Part shown: one piece after another, positions 18,954 to 28,100 of the stretch | Layout of the letters: the number at the start of each line of letters is the position of its first letter | Position numbering within the stretch: position 1 is the stretch's first letter | Source: Stenotrophomonas sp. | Lineage (GTDB): Bacteria; Pseudomonadota; Gammaproteobacteria; Xanthomonadales; Xanthomonadaceae | Direction: 5' to 3' | DNA length: 59,759 nt | Assembly: GCA_003510825.1 (NCBI GenBank) | Contig: DOKO01000057.1 | Span: 1 to 59,759 of the forward strand | Made by a program: the position numbers and the translations under genes | Notes under the pieces: generated by a model | The model's input: the letters and a program-made list of their open reading frames with translations, nothing else | Database searches by the model: none | Told to the model about the DNA's origin: nothing

Positions 18954-19817
18954 ATGAAGATTGCGAAGATCTTGGCCGCGATGGGGCTACTCGCCGCAAC
19001 CGCTTTGGGAACCGAAGCCCAAGCAACGACCCTTCGATGCGATGGATGTTCCGGGCCTGAAATGCAGGAGTGGGCCATCATGGAGGCCGCTCAAAACGGC
19101 TACACCTATGACGAAGTATTCGTCATCAACCAGACCGATGGCTTCATGAAGAAGTTCATCGTGACCGTCGATGCTGGCGGCGGCGATATCCCTGATCAGA
19201 TACCAGATGGGACGAGCTACGGAACCGCAACGGAGGTGGCCGTACCTGACCCTGTCCTTGAGTATTTTTCTGTGGCGCTAATGGTCAATGGACGAATCAT
19301 CGCCATGGCGCCAGGCCTTCCTGGCTCAATGTACGACGTCGTGAATAATCCTTCGGCCGACTACGCTCTTTCTGAGTACGCAAAGACGACTCAACAGGCG
19401 GAAGACAACATATTGTGGAGGGTCTTGTCTTCTCTTGAGTTTATACCTATCGATTTTTCCAAGTTTGATATCGCGATCAAGCTGACTGCCAGTGACCAGT
19501 CTTTTGCGACCTTGGTCTATGACCCAGTCGCTAAGAAATGGTATCGACTGAAAGAAGACACCCGCGATTCGGGCGGAAACATTATTCCTTCGACCAAGTC
19601 TGAGGTCACTGGCGGAACGGATAGCTTCCGGCAATACAACTTCACCAACGGCAATGACTTCACCCGCTTCGTGCAGCATGTGGGTAACTTGGGCGTCGTC
19701 TTCGTGGGCTCTGTTGGCAATGTAAGTGGTACGGTCGGAGTGGTGTGCACTTCGATCATCAAGAGCACCGAAGGCCAAGAGTCTCGGGAAGAAACACAGT
19801 GCTCAACTACCAATTGA
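18954..19817 (+). CDS. Secreted protein of unknown function, element cargo
   Basis: 287 residues with a signal peptide (MKIAKILAAMGLLAATALG, cut after AQA), then a CDGC motif and a large soluble part with no family I recognise. Later blocks include LEFIPIDFSKFDIAIKLTASD and YDPVAKKWYRLKEDTRD. Its base composition is clearly more AT-rich than the neighbours, which suggests recent transfer. It is the first gene inside attL, has its own GGAG ribosome site and is followed by a strong terminator. It looks like a lysogenic-conversion gene acting in the periplasm or outside the cell. Confidence 0.75.
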   Translation: MKIAKILAAMGLLAATALGTEAQATTLRCDGCSGPEMQEWAIMEAAQNGYTYDEVFVINQTDGFMKKFIVTVDAGGGDIPDQIPDGTSYGTATEVAVPDPVLEYFSVALMVNGRIIAMAPGLPGSMYDVVNNPSADYALSEYAKTTQQAEDNILWRVLSSLEFIPIDFSKFDIAIKLTASDQSFATLVYDPVAKKWYRLKEDTRDSGGNIIPSTKSEVTGGTDSFRQYNFTNGNDFTRFVQHVGNLGVVFVGSVGNVSGTVGVVCTSIIKSTEGQESREETQCSTTN

Positions 19818-19834
19818 ACTAAATTCTCAAACAA

Positions 19835-19862
19835 AAATGCCCCCGCAACTACGGGGGCATTT
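19835..19862 (+). terminator. Rho-independent terminator after the secreted-protein gene
   Basis: AAATGCCCCCG-CAACTA-CGGGGGCATTT, an 11-bp stem flanked by A and T runs. It would work on both strands. Confidence 0.88.
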
Positions 19863-20119
19863 CTGAAGCAAGGGAGCACAGGCTTAGAAGTCTACCTGAC
19901 TGTCGTTGCAAATCAGCCACTTTGATCGAATTGATTTCTGGAAGCGGACTGCCCAAGCCCTTGCGGCACAACGGTTCTACACGCAATTTTCTGGAGCCAA
20001 GGCAGCCATTGCGAGGCATCTCACTCCAAGCGGGACAGGCGCCCACTGCCCGCCTCTGCGGCGAGGCAACCGCCGTATGCAGTCAGTTGTCACGAACTAA
20101 GGCCGTCTGGCGTCTCCAC
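19863..20119. other. Gap without a supported gene
   Basis: 257 bases of mixed composition between the terminator and the AhpD-like gene. Short reading frames are present on both strands, but none has a ribosome site or recognisable content. I see no gene here. Confidence 0.5.
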
Positions 20120-20122
20120 CTT

Positions 20123-20150
20123 TAAGTGGGCCAATTCCGGTCCACACTTA
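20123..20150. promoter_or_regulatory. Imperfect palindrome upstream of the AhpD-like gene
   Basis: TAAGTGGGCC, eight central bases, then GGTCCACACTTA. The arms match as TAAGTG / CACTTA and GGCC / GGTCC with small offsets. It ends 12 bases before the start codon, where a repressor would block translation or transcription start. Operator function is inferred from position and symmetry. Confidence 0.45.
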
Positions 20151-20162
20151 CAGGACAGGACA

Positions 20163-20627
20163 ATGCAAATGAACCGAGCGAACTGGTTTGTGGTCTCTCC
20201 CGAGGGTGCCAAAGCGGTTGGACAGCTCCATCACTTTGTGACCACCGGCACATCGTTGCCCTCCAAATTGATCCACTTGGTGTTCTTGCGCGTTTCTCAA
20301 CTGAACGGATGCGCGCACTGCATAGACATCCACACGCGCGATCTGCTCAAGGAAGGCATGCCCTTCGACACAATCACACTTCTGCCTGTATGGCATGAAG
20401 CCGCGTACCTCTTCTCGGAGCAAGAGCGCGCCGCATTGGCATGGGCTGAGGAAGTGACGCTTGTCAGCGACACCCACGCATCTGACGAGGCGTACCAAGC
20501 CGTGGCCGCAGTCTTCAGCGAGAAGGACCTTGTAGATCTCACGCTCACCATCGCGGCAATGAACGCGATCAATCGGCTAGGGGTGAGCTTTAGGCTCAAG
20601 CCCCGTGCCAAGCCCGCTACCGAGTAA
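20163..20627 (+). CDS. AhpD-like carboxymuconolactone decarboxylase-family protein
   Basis: 154 residues. The key block is QLNGCAHCIDIHTRDLLKEG, with the redox-active CxxC and the conserved His a few residues later, as in the AhpD core. Members act as alkylhydroperoxidases or related peroxide-reducing enzymes. LVDLTLTIAAMNAINRLGVSF is the conserved C-terminal helix. GGACA is four bases before ATG 20163; ATG 20169 is an alternative. An imperfect palindrome lies just upstream, so it is probably regulated. It might protect the lysogen from peroxide stress. Confidence 0.9.
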   Translation: MQMNRANWFVVSPEGAKAVGQLHHFVTTGTSLPSKLIHLVFLRVSQLNGCAHCIDIHTRDLLKEGMPFDTITLLPVWHEAAYLFSEQERAALAWAEEVTLVSDTHASDEAYQAVAAVFSEKDLVDLTLTIAAMNAINRLGVSFRLKPRAKPATE

Positions 20628-20665
20628 CGGCACCCGCGAGCGCTGGGCATTGGCCCAGCGCCTCC

Positions 20666-21172
20666 TCAGCGCCTCTTTGATCCGACTTTTCCCTCCCTCA
20701 ACCCAACGTCAGCGCGATCCGTCAGTCTGGGCCTTGTCTCCGCCGGCGGCTGTATCAGCGCCAGTGCAGGCATCACTCGGGCGGCCGCAGCCGCAGCCGC
20801 CTCGTCCAGGCGCTGGGCCTGCTGCTGTTGCTCGCTTGTCGGTGGCAAACCCGGCAGCGGCGGACGCGGATCTATGGGCGTACTGTCGGTGAGGCGGGTC
20901 ACGGCCTCCCGAAGCGGCAAATCGGGATAGAGCCTGGCCGCGCACCAACGCTCGGCGAAGCGCTTGCCCTGCCGGAAGCTGGCCACTCTCACGCTCTTGG
21001 TCTGCCACATCTTTAAGGCGTTGAGAGCCATGCGCAGGCCGCCAGCACGATCCGGCGTCAGGCTGGCCACCTCCCGGCCGTTCCACCACAGTGCCCAGCG
21101 CTCGCCCATCTGCACCCACCCGGACGGGATGGGAGCTGTGCGGAAGCCTTGGTAGCCGATGGAAGGAAGCAT
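20666..21172 (-). CDS. Uncharacterised phage-associated protein
   Basis: 168 residues. The N-terminal part (MLPSIGYQGFRTAPIPSGWV to RFAERWCAARLYPD) looks folded and rich in aromatic residues. The C-terminal part is Pro- and Gln-rich (PPTSEQQQQAQ) and then Ala-rich, probably disordered. No family recognised. ATG 21172 is preferred over 21256, which would overlap the next gene. It is the last of four minus-strand small genes. Confidence 0.6.
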   Translation of the reverse strand: MLPSIGYQGFRTAPIPSGWVQMGERWALWWNGREVASLTPDRAGGLRMALNALKMWQTKSVRVASFRQGKRFAERWCAARLYPDLPLREAVTRLTDSTPIDPRPPLPGLPPTSEQQQQAQRLDEAAAAAAARVMPALALIQPPAETRPRLTDRADVGLREGKVGSKRR

Positions 21173-21245
21173 GCCGAGGAGCTTACGCCTGGGTGTCGCA
21201 CAGCTTGCGATTGACCTTCGCCATCTCGGGACCGAGAGATTGGGC

Positions 21246-21545
21246 TCAGCCTCCAACCGGATGACGACCGGCTATTGCCCCCATGGTGAAGGCGTAGCCA
21301 GCGTCTTCCAGCATTGATCGCAGCCGCATTTCTGCTCGCCGCGGCATAGGAAGACCACGTGACGCATACAGCACATACACAACATGACCGTCCGGGCCAT
21401 GTTCCCTGCGCACGCTGCAGCTATTCGTCTCGGCAGCATCTGACCAAACGGCCTTCAGCTTCTCTGGCCCGATGGACTGCCCATTCCGCAGACGAAAGCT
21501 AAGCCAACGTACGCTTACGGGGTCGTACTTTTCTAGGTCAGCCAT
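21246..21545 (-). CDS. Small protein of unknown function
   Basis: 99 residues (MADLEKYDPVSVRWLSFRLR to GAIAGRHPVGG), soluble, mixed charge. Its start overlaps the end of the upstream gene by 13 bases, so the two are probably translated together. No known domain is recognised. Confidence 0.6.
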   Translation of the reverse strand: MADLEKYDPVSVRWLSFRLRNGQSIGPEKLKAVWSDAAETNSCSVRREHGPDGHVVYVLYASRGLPMPRRAEMRLRSMLEDAGYAFTMGAIAGRHPVGG

Positions 21546-21811
21546 TGGGCACCTTCAATACGGCGATGGAGTTCGTCCAACACAACCGGATCTATCCGGG
21601 GATGCTCGTCAATAGAGGACATGGGCAGATCAATCCGAGTTGATCGCCTAACCAAGGCCGGAGAAGCGCATGACAAGTCGATCCACCACCCTTCGGGAAG
21701 GCGCAAGCCCCTCCCGTTTCTGTCGTAGATGCTGATGAAGAAAGGCATGTGGACGACCGAATCCCTATAGAAGGTCAGCCATGCCCAGTCGGGACGACGC
21801 GACTGGCGCAC
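21533..21811 (-). CDS. Small protein of unknown function
   Basis: 92 residues including DWAWLTFYRDSVVHMPFFIS and GLRLPEGWWIDLSCA; aromatic-rich. A GTG start at 21811 overlaps the upstream gene by 37 bases; an ATG at 21748 is an alternative. It is the middle gene of a three-gene overlapping cluster of unknown function. Confidence 0.55.
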   Translation of the reverse strand: MRQSRRPDWAWLTFYRDSVVHMPFFISIYDRNGRGLRLPEGWWIDLSCASPALVRRSTRIDLPMSSIDEHPRIDPVVLDELHRRIEGAQWLT

Positions 21812-22047
21812 AGGAAGACCTGAGCCTCGTCTTGCTGAACCTTTAAGAACGAATCAAGCCAACGGACAGCGGCACCGCGATTCTCGATGATCCTTCCGAG
21901 CTCTTCAGTAAGGCAGCGTGCGCACTCCATTCCACCAGGGCTCGGGGAATGACAAGAACGACAAAGCCCCATGGTCGTCGTAGCCGCTGGGCGAGACTGA
22001 TACATGATCTTGGTCATCAAACCTACCGCTTTCTCATGCAATGCCAT
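21775..22047 (-). CDS. Small zinc-ribbon-like protein
   Basis: 90 residues with CRSCHSPSPGGMECARC, two CxxC pairs ten residues apart, as in zinc ribbons. The remainder is helical (LTEELGRIIENRGAAVRWL). It is the first gene of a three-gene overlapping minus-strand cluster. A metal-binding or nucleic-acid-binding role is possible; no family recognised. Confidence 0.6.
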   Translation of the reverse strand: MALHEKAVGLMTKIMYQSRPAATTTMGLCRSCHSPSPGGMECARCLTEELGRIIENRGAAVRWLDSFLKVQQDEAQVFLCASRVVPTGHG

Positions 22048-22070
22048 GACCCTTGATTCCTGCTGAGCCA

Positions 22071-22095
22071 GAAGAAAGCCGCGCTACGCGCGGCT
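22071..22095 (-). terminator. Rho-independent terminator for the Gln/Gly-rich small gene
   Basis: AGCCGCG-CGTAG-CGCGGCT on the minus strand, followed by TTCTT. It lies 13 bases after the stop at 22108. Confidence 0.8.
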
Positions 22096-22107
22096 CCTCG
22101 TTATGCC

Positions 22108-22332
22108 CTAGCGGCGAGCGTTCTGCTGCTCACCTTGCTTTTCCTTGCCACTTCCCTGTTTGCCGCCCTCCTGGCTGCTTTGCTGCTTCTGCGGATCCTT
22201 CTCGCCCTTTCCGTCGGGGCCGCCACCGAGCTCCTCTCCATTCACTTGGCCCTGTTGTCCCTGCTGCCCAGCTCGCTTTGCATCGCTGCTGTCGTTGGAT
22301 CGGGAATCCTGACTCTGATTGACATTGTTCAT
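22108..22332 (-). CDS. Small disordered Gln/Gly/Lys-rich protein
   Basis: 74 residues, almost all polar: MNNVNQSQDSRSNDSSDAKR, then runs of Q, G, E and K to the end (KEKQGEQQNARR). No hydrophobic core, so intrinsically disordered. It has its own GGAGT ribosome site seven bases upstream and its own terminator, which argues that it is a real gene. Similar hydrophilic small proteins are often stress-related, but that is only an analogy. Confidence 0.65.
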   Translation of the reverse strand: MNNVNQSQDSRSNDSSDAKRAGQQGQQGQVNGEELGGGPDGKGEKDPQKQQSSQEGGKQGSGKEKQGEQQNARR

Positions 22333-22480
22333 ACGTTACTCCACTGCAGCTAAGTACTGCCCACTCACAGTCCTCTCTCCGCTGTTAGGAGGGCGTGCTG
22401 CAGCGTCCCATTTATGAACAAGGGTGCAAACAGCAGAGTGACTAAGCGAGTAGAGTCAAAGCCCCAAAAGGAGAACTGCC

Positions 22481-22768
22481 ATGGAAAGCCTGAGAAACAA
22501 AGACTACGTCGACGTAGACAGAGAACTAGCTCACTGGGAGTTGGCTTTCAATGCCGGGGTTCTTCCTGCGCTGAACTTTCGTCATGAGGTTGCGCCCGTA
22601 ATTCGACTGGCTTGCGACATATACACCCGAAATCCACATGGCACTCATGTTGCCTGGCTGCGCGACCTCCAGGAGCGTTTAGCAAGGCGGCCTAGCCTGC
22701 GAGGAAATCCCGGCGCTGAAGAGATCGCTGAAGGCTGCTGGAAGCTAATTTCCGTTTCCCCTTTGTAA
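22481..22768 (+). CDS. Small soluble protein of unknown function
   Basis: 95 residues (MESLRNKDYVDVDRELAHWE onward), predicted all-helical. An excellent ribosome site, AAGGAGA, lies seven bases before ATG 22481. It stands alone on the plus strand in the cargo region. No family recognised. Confidence 0.7.
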   Translation: MESLRNKDYVDVDRELAHWELAFNAGVLPALNFRHEVAPVIRLACDIYTRNPHGTHVAWLRDLQERLARRPSLRGNPGAEEIAEGCWKLISVSPL

Positions 22769-22982
22769 GATCACGAGTACGTCAGCAACCGCGAGCAGGC
22801 GCGAGGGAGTATCAAACAGAGTCGTACTTTGCGACGCACGCCAGAAATGGCCAAGAGAGAGCCTTTGGTACAGCTCGGCTTGATGCGTACTTCATCGGAT
22901 TGATGATACGGTGACCAATCTTGGCTCTTCTCCGGCGCGAAATTCTTCGCGCCCGTGTCCAGCCCTCATATGGCTGGAGCCC

Positions 22983-23282
22983 ATGACCACACCCGTTTCC
23001 TTCCGGATCCTCAGGATCAGTGCCTTGCTACGCGCCAACGGCAACCTTGAAGGCGTCGAGTCAGTGATCTGCAGGTGCCAAGCCTGCGGAGACACATCGA
23101 AGCTGTCTCGCGGCTTAGGGCTTGAAGATCTTCCGAATGGCGTTCAGCTTACGTGCCCGACATGTCACCAATTCGCTGATGTGCCAACGCCGCAGATCTG
23201 GGCAGAATGGGCCGAGCAATTGCGACGTGATCGCATGCTGGTACGGGCGGGAATAGACCCGCGCGATCTATATGGCCCCTAG
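22983..23282 (+). CDS. Small zinc-ribbon-like protein
   Basis: 99 residues. CRCQACGDTSKLSRG and LTCPTCHQFADVP form two Cys pairs about 25-30 residues apart, so a zinc ribbon is likely. ATG 22983 is used; GGAG is only two bases upstream, and an in-frame GTG at 22911 would add 24 residues, so the start is unsure. It ends overlapping the minus-strand neighbour by 15 bases. Confidence 0.55.
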   Translation: MTTPVSFRILRISALLRANGNLEGVESVICRCQACGDTSKLSRGLGLEDLPNGVQLTCPTCHQFADVPTPQIWAEWAEQLRRDRMLVRAGIDPRDLYGP

Positions 23283-23882
23283 ATCAGAGATCAAAGCGCC
23301 TGAAGGGCAAAGCGTGGCGGCGAGTAACCGGCCGCCAGCGACCTGCCGTCCGGTCGACCTGTTCAGCCAAGCCGCCTGAATCCGACCAGCGGCCAACACC
23401 TCTGCAGGCGCGAAGCTATTCTGCCCTCCCCGCAGTGGCTCGCCAGGAGATGCGAGGCCGCCCGCCAGCGGTTGTACCCGCGCAGGCTCGTCGCTGACGT
23501 TTTTGGCGTAGGCCGTCGCCACCATACGGTTCGCTTGGGGCGACCAGCCACCGAGCACAAGCTCGGTTCCGATATCCGAGCGTGCGATCCCGGCCTCCAA
23601 GGCGGCCTTCTCGTAGGCGGGCCACAGCTGGTCAACGACCAGCCCCAGCTCCCTGCCGAGCTGCTCCATGGTGAAGTCCGCGCGAAAACTGGCCTGCAAC
23701 GCAAGCTCGTAGATGCGGAGGAAGAACTGCGCGCTGCCTCGCGTCGCCAGCACCAGGTTGTGCTGTGGAATAAGGAGCAGCTTCGCGCCGGCCGACTTGG
23801 CTCCCGTCCGCGAGTCCTCAGCCAAGGTGTCTACAGCAACCAATAGTTGATCTGGCGATAGCAGAACGTTGAGGATGCTCAT
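23268..23882 (-). CDS. Uncharacterised protein, possibly Ntn-hydrolase-like
   Basis: 204 residues starting MSILNVLLSPDQLLVAVDTL, then AKLLLIPQHNLVLATRGS. The opening strands with DT about 19 residues in, and the phrase L-x-P-HxNLVLA-x-RG-S, recall proteasome/HslV-like Ntn hydrolases, but the nucleophile is not at the N-terminus. This is a weak analogy. AGG lies before ATG 23882; an upstream in-frame start at 24065 would overlap the divergent gene and is not preferred. The C-terminal part is Gly- and Ala-rich. Confidence 0.55.
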   Translation of the reverse strand: MSILNVLLSPDQLLVAVDTLAEDSRTGAKSAGAKLLLIPQHNLVLATRGSAQFFLRIYELALQASFRADFTMEQLGRELGLVVDQLWPAYEKAALEAGIARSDIGTELVLGGWSPQANRMVATAYAKNVSDEPARVQPLAGGLASPGEPLRGGQNSFAPAEVLAAGRIQAAWLNRSTGRQVAGGRLLAATLCPSGALISDLGAI

Positions 23883-23948
23883 TGCCTGGGGCCATGTGGA
23901 ATGCCCCCAACTATTACCATCATTCAGCGAGCTGTCTACGAGCACCCC

Positions 23949-24221
23949 ATGCCCACCACGTCCGAGCTTCTGCAACGCCTCGATAACTGCACGACCGAAC
24001 TTGAGGCCCATAGGGGCTACCTCAAAGCGATGGAGTACTGCATCCGCGCGCTCATCATCAGCCACCCAGATCCGGCGTCATTGACGAGGGTATGGGAGGG
24101 CATGATCCCAGGAATCTTTGACAATCACCTCGAAGATTCCGCCCTATCTGCCACAGCAATGCGCCAAGGGCTAGCCCTGCTCACAGAGCAGATCGAAGCG
24201 ACAGCGAATCCCGGGCGGTAA
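23949..24221 (+). CDS. Small helical protein of unknown function
   Basis: 90 residues (MPTTSELLQRLDNCTTELEA onward), helical with a Leu-rich N-terminus that could form a short coiled coil. An in-frame ATG at 23901 would add 16 residues. It is divergent from the gene ending at 23268. No family recognised. Confidence 0.5.
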   Translation: MPTTSELLQRLDNCTTELEAHRGYLKAMEYCIRALIISHPDPASLTRVWEGMIPGIFDNHLEDSALSATAMRQGLALLTEQIEATANPGR

Positions 24222-24366
24222 TCAGCGCAGCCCGGAAGACCACCCTCGCCGAGGCTATTCTGCTCGCCAGCACGCCCCGGCGTTAGGGCGTGCTGGATCA
24301 GCCGGGCGGTAAACACGCCGCGGAACAAAGTCCAGCAGCTGCTAAAAGCCGGTAGGCTGAACACCG

Positions 24367-24540
24367 TCATTCTTCGACGTCAGATCCGCGATGCAGGCGG
24401 GACATCCTCCAACCACCGTGCGACTTGAAGTAGCCGCTGTCACCCGTCAGCGAGTACCTGACACCGGCGACGATCGAGGCAGGAACCGACCCATGCCAGC
24501 TGCGCGCCTTCCGATACGCATAGCGGAAAGAGGGAATCAT
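24367..24540 (-). CDS. FRYAYRK-family small basic protein, element copy
   Basis: 57 residues: IPSFRYAYRKARSWHGSVPA, then VRYSLTGDSGYFKSHGGWRM and SRLHRG. It is a clear relative of the chromosomal gene at 18097-18273, on the other side of attL. AAGGAGA lies just before ATG 24540. The frame stays open to a GTG at 24663 with AGGTGA upstream; that longer form would add a membrane helix (LISFSITFLGAVILLVFFTF). The function of the family is unknown. Confidence 0.7.
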   Translation of the reverse strand: MIPSFRYAYRKARSWHGSVPASIVAGVRYSLTGDSGYFKSHGGWRMSRLHRGSDVEE

Positions 24541-24898
24541 CTGGAGTCTCCTTGGAGCAGTTCCGCGTGAGGCCCCCTTGAAGAGGATCACAGCGAAAGT
24601 AAAGAAGACCAGCAGGATCACAGCGCCTAAGAACGTTATTGAAAACGAGATCAACAATTCCACGGCGAATCACCTACGGGCAATAGAGATAAGCGCCTCT
24701 CTACGCTAAACATCTGCGCGCGTAGCAGTCCCCTGTCCGCTCGCTCTCAAAGATGGCTTCAAGTCGGTGAGCCTCCCGTGAACGAAATGCCGTGGCCACC
24801 CTGGTGGTCAGCACGTCCCCGTCCATGGAGGCGTAGCGGGTTAGCCGAGCGGTCAAAATGCCGCGCAATAACACAGAGACCCTGTTGGAGGCCGCGGC
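24541..24898. other. Gap with a possible membrane-segment extension only
   Basis: Bases 24541-24663 on the minus strand may encode an N-terminal hydrophobic extension of the preceding gene. The remaining 235 bases contain no reading frame with a ribosome site and recognisable content. Many CCGCG-rich palindromic stretches are present. Confidence 0.45.
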
Positions 24899-25096
24899 TT
24901 AGGCCTCCGGCTGCGCCACGATCTCCTCCGCACCGAGGTCGTACTCGGCCGCGGTCACGTACGGTGCCGCGGCCTGCGGTGAAACGAAGAAGTTGAAAAT
25001 GGCGCCAGAGCCATCGGTGGCGCGGAAGATCAAATGCACCTTCCCCGGGTTATCCGCATTCTCGATCTTCTGGTACAGCTGTGCACGTGCAAGCAT
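24899..25096 (-). CDS. Small protein at the distal end of the prophage tail operon
   Basis: 65 residues (MLARAQLYQKIENADNPGKV, then HLIFRATDGSGAIFNFFVSP). AGGAG is eight bases upstream of ATG 25096, and the gene begins 49 bases after the tail hub/fibre gene. It is the last leftward gene of the virion operon; such genes often encode small tail-fibre assembly or tip proteins, but that is inference from position. Confidence 0.7.
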   Translation of the reverse strand: MLARAQLYQKIENADNPGKVHLIFRATDGSGAIFNFFVSPQAAAPYVTAAEYDLGAEEIVAQPEA

Positions 25097-25144
25097 GGTG
25101 TATCTCCTGTAGGAAAAGCGGGGCAAGAGCCAGCCCCGCATGGC

Positions 25145-28100
25145 TTACTGCTCGATGGACACAATCGACAGGCTCTGCGTGATCGTCTGACTGTCGAAGC
25201 TGCCCGACTGGTGGGTTACGGTCTGTTCGGTGAAGCCCACAATCTCGGCGCGGTAGCTACGCCGTGTCGTGCCGTTGGTGTTGTCGTTCAAGGTCAGCGA
25301 CGCATTCCAAATCGAGTCGGCAGAGTCAGGGCCATCGGGCTGATTGAAAATGTTCACGCTGCCGGTGATCGGGATCTGCTGCCACAGCGTCTCGGCCTGG
25401 CCATCCAGCTGTCGATACAGGTTGATGGTCCCGCCATTGGTGCCGGCACCCGCGACGAAGCCCTGCGCCGCCTGCGCATTCTTGATGCGACGATGCCGCC
25501 GGTTGAAACCGACCACCACCTGCTTGTTCCGGCCATTGGTATCGAACGGACCCACCAGCACGCTGTTGCCCGTGGTGACGATGCTGGTGCTTTGCGCGGC
25601 GTTGCGCAGGATACCGGCGGCGATAGAACCACCCCAATACGCGTTGCCGTCTCGATCCATCCACATAGTGGCGTTGGTCTTGCTGGCATTGGCGGCACCC
25701 ACGTTCGGCCCGAAGTAGTCGACCAGACCGTCAGCGCCGAAGTTGTTGCCGATGATGCGTTGCGAATTGCCTGCCCACGTGCGGATGTAGCCATTGGTCA
25801 TTTCGATTCCGTCTGCACCACCTGGCGAAAGGATGTTCATCGCATTCGCCATGATGTTGAACGCAGACGTTTCACCAGTGATGCCCAACTGCAGACCAGC
25901 CGCGATGCCGTTGGCCTGAATCGCCAAGCTCCACTGCGCGGACGCTTCGGCACCTCCCGTGGAGTACATAGGCGGCTGCGTAGCACCGGCAGCGACTTCC
26001 GAGAACATCGGATACCACATCCAGTAGTACGGGTCCGACTCCCCAGTACCTTCCAGCATGAACACGACCATCGCGCTGACAGCACCCGCAGGCGGCTTCC
26101 CGATGACAAATGGGCGGCTATAGCTGGCCAGTGGCAGTTTCGTTTGACCTGTGTGGCTGATGACTTGCGAACTGCTGGTCGAAATCGCCTGGTTACTCGC
26201 GTTACGCCATTCGATCATCGCGGTCAGTTTGCAGCGATAGACGTTGACGTACATCGACATGCAGTAGGTCTTGTCCGGCATAACCGGTATCTGCGTGCAC
26301 CAGCCCCAGTCTTTGGTGCCAACCGCGTACACGCCAGGGCAGAGACCAGACGCCGCCGATTTGACGCCGTAGGGGATATAGATGTCGTCGCCGGTTACGT
26401 TGCGCATCGCTCCGAAACGGCTCGGCGGAGTCCAGCCCGCCCCTGTCCAATTCGGGAACAAGCTATTCGCAATCAGATTTCCGCCTGCGCCCTGGTTGTT
26501 AACCTGTACGCGCATCTCCTGCACTACCGACGCGTCAGCTTTACCGCCGAGCGATACCTGCACTCCATCAATCCTGCTGGCCTGCGCGGTGATCTGCTGA
26601 CCTTGCTGGGTAACCGTGGCGGTCAGTGCAGTGACCGCACTGGCGGCGTTCGTCGCCTTGGCGTCAGCTGCGGCTGCGGCTGCTGCTGCATCAGTGGCCG
26701 CCTTGTCGGTTGCGGTAACCCACGCGCTACCGTTCCAACGCTTCGGCGTGTTCGCGTTGTTGGTGGTATCGATCCACAGATTTTGCGAGAGGCGGTCGGC
26801 CACTGCAGGTGCAGCAGACTGGAAAATCACCTTGCCCTTATTTCCAGCGGCGGTAGCTGCAGCATCGGCAGCTGCCTGTGCGTTCACAGCCTTGGCATCA
26901 GCAGCGGACGCCGCAGCGGTTACGGACGTGATCGCAGTACCTTGAGCGGTCACCGTCCCCTGAATCGAGGTTACTTGACCCTGCAACGTGCTGGTGGCCG
27001 CAGCGTTGGCAGTGATCTTCGCTGCCGCTTCCACGCCGCTGGGCATCCAGTTGGTCGCAACTTCACCCTGTTGGAACATCACATTATCGATTGCTGCCGC
27101 TAAGCTATCACCGACAGCAGCGGATGCGACGCGGATGAAGATACGCACGCTGACGGCACTGGTCGGCGCGGTAAACGTGCCCGTGTAACGAACCATGGTC
27201 GCGGTCAGATCCGCAATCGGTGCGTACTGCGCCGAACCAATACCAGCGTTGTTGCTGTCGAGCCACTGCACCAGCAGCTGCACGCGGCCTGCAGTTGCAG
27301 TCATGCGAGAAGCCCACGCCGATAGCGTGTACTTCGTTCCGGGCACTGGCTTCGGTCGGTTTGCGGTAGCTACCTCGATGCCGATGTACTGGCCCACAGC
27401 GGTAGCTGCAGCAGATGCCACGATCTGTATTGCGCGAGCAGAACCGGCCACCGCATACGCGGAACCATAACTGACAGCCTGCGCAATGCTGTTGGACGCG
27501 AACCAGTCCGGCAGTGTGCTGTTGTCAGCGTTGCTGGTTTCAAAGCCGCTATTAGGCAACAGGTTGTCGCCACCGATATTGTCGACCCTGGCGGTGACGC
27601 TGGTGATCGACTGGCCCAGTGCCGTGACCTGCCCCTGCAGGTTGCTGACAGTGCCGGTCAGTGCGCTGGTGGCGGCAGCGTTGGCTGCTGCTTTGCTGTT
27701 CAGTTCACTACCGCTGGGCGACCAACCGGTGGCGACTTCACCTTGCTGGAACTGCAGATTGTCCCAATCGAACTGCGCAGTCAGCGCGGCGTTATTGGTC
27801 GGCAGCAGCATGCGGTAATACACGCGGGCGAACGCCGCATTAGCTGGGGCTTCGCGCGGAGCACCAACGATTCGACGCCAGGTATTCGCGTCGTGGGTGA
27901 AAAGATTCTGCAGTGCGCTGCCAACCGTGGCTCCGTTTTCATCTAGGAACCAAATGATCAGCGACGGCTGCACCCCAGCAGCACCACCGTTTCGAACGAA
28001 GGCACTTGCCACATACTTCTGGCCCGGGACCACTTTCACAGCCCGATCAGGAGTACGAAGTTCAAGATACTGCCCGGCAGAGGCGGCCGTTGTTGCCGCC

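Noticed and set aside
23268..24065. 265-codon form of the possible Ntn-like protein
   Set aside because: The first 61 codons overlap the divergent gene and look non-coding; ATG 23882 has a better site.
24440..24673. 77-codon minus-strand frame overlapping the FRYAYRK gene
   Set aside because: Out of frame with the conserved protein, no ribosome site and no recognisable content.
24293..24900. Two short similar stretches (PRNK..LL and PRNN..LL when translated) at 24315 and 24858
   Set aside because: Similarity is short and one copy lacks a start codon; not enough to call a repeat family or genes.
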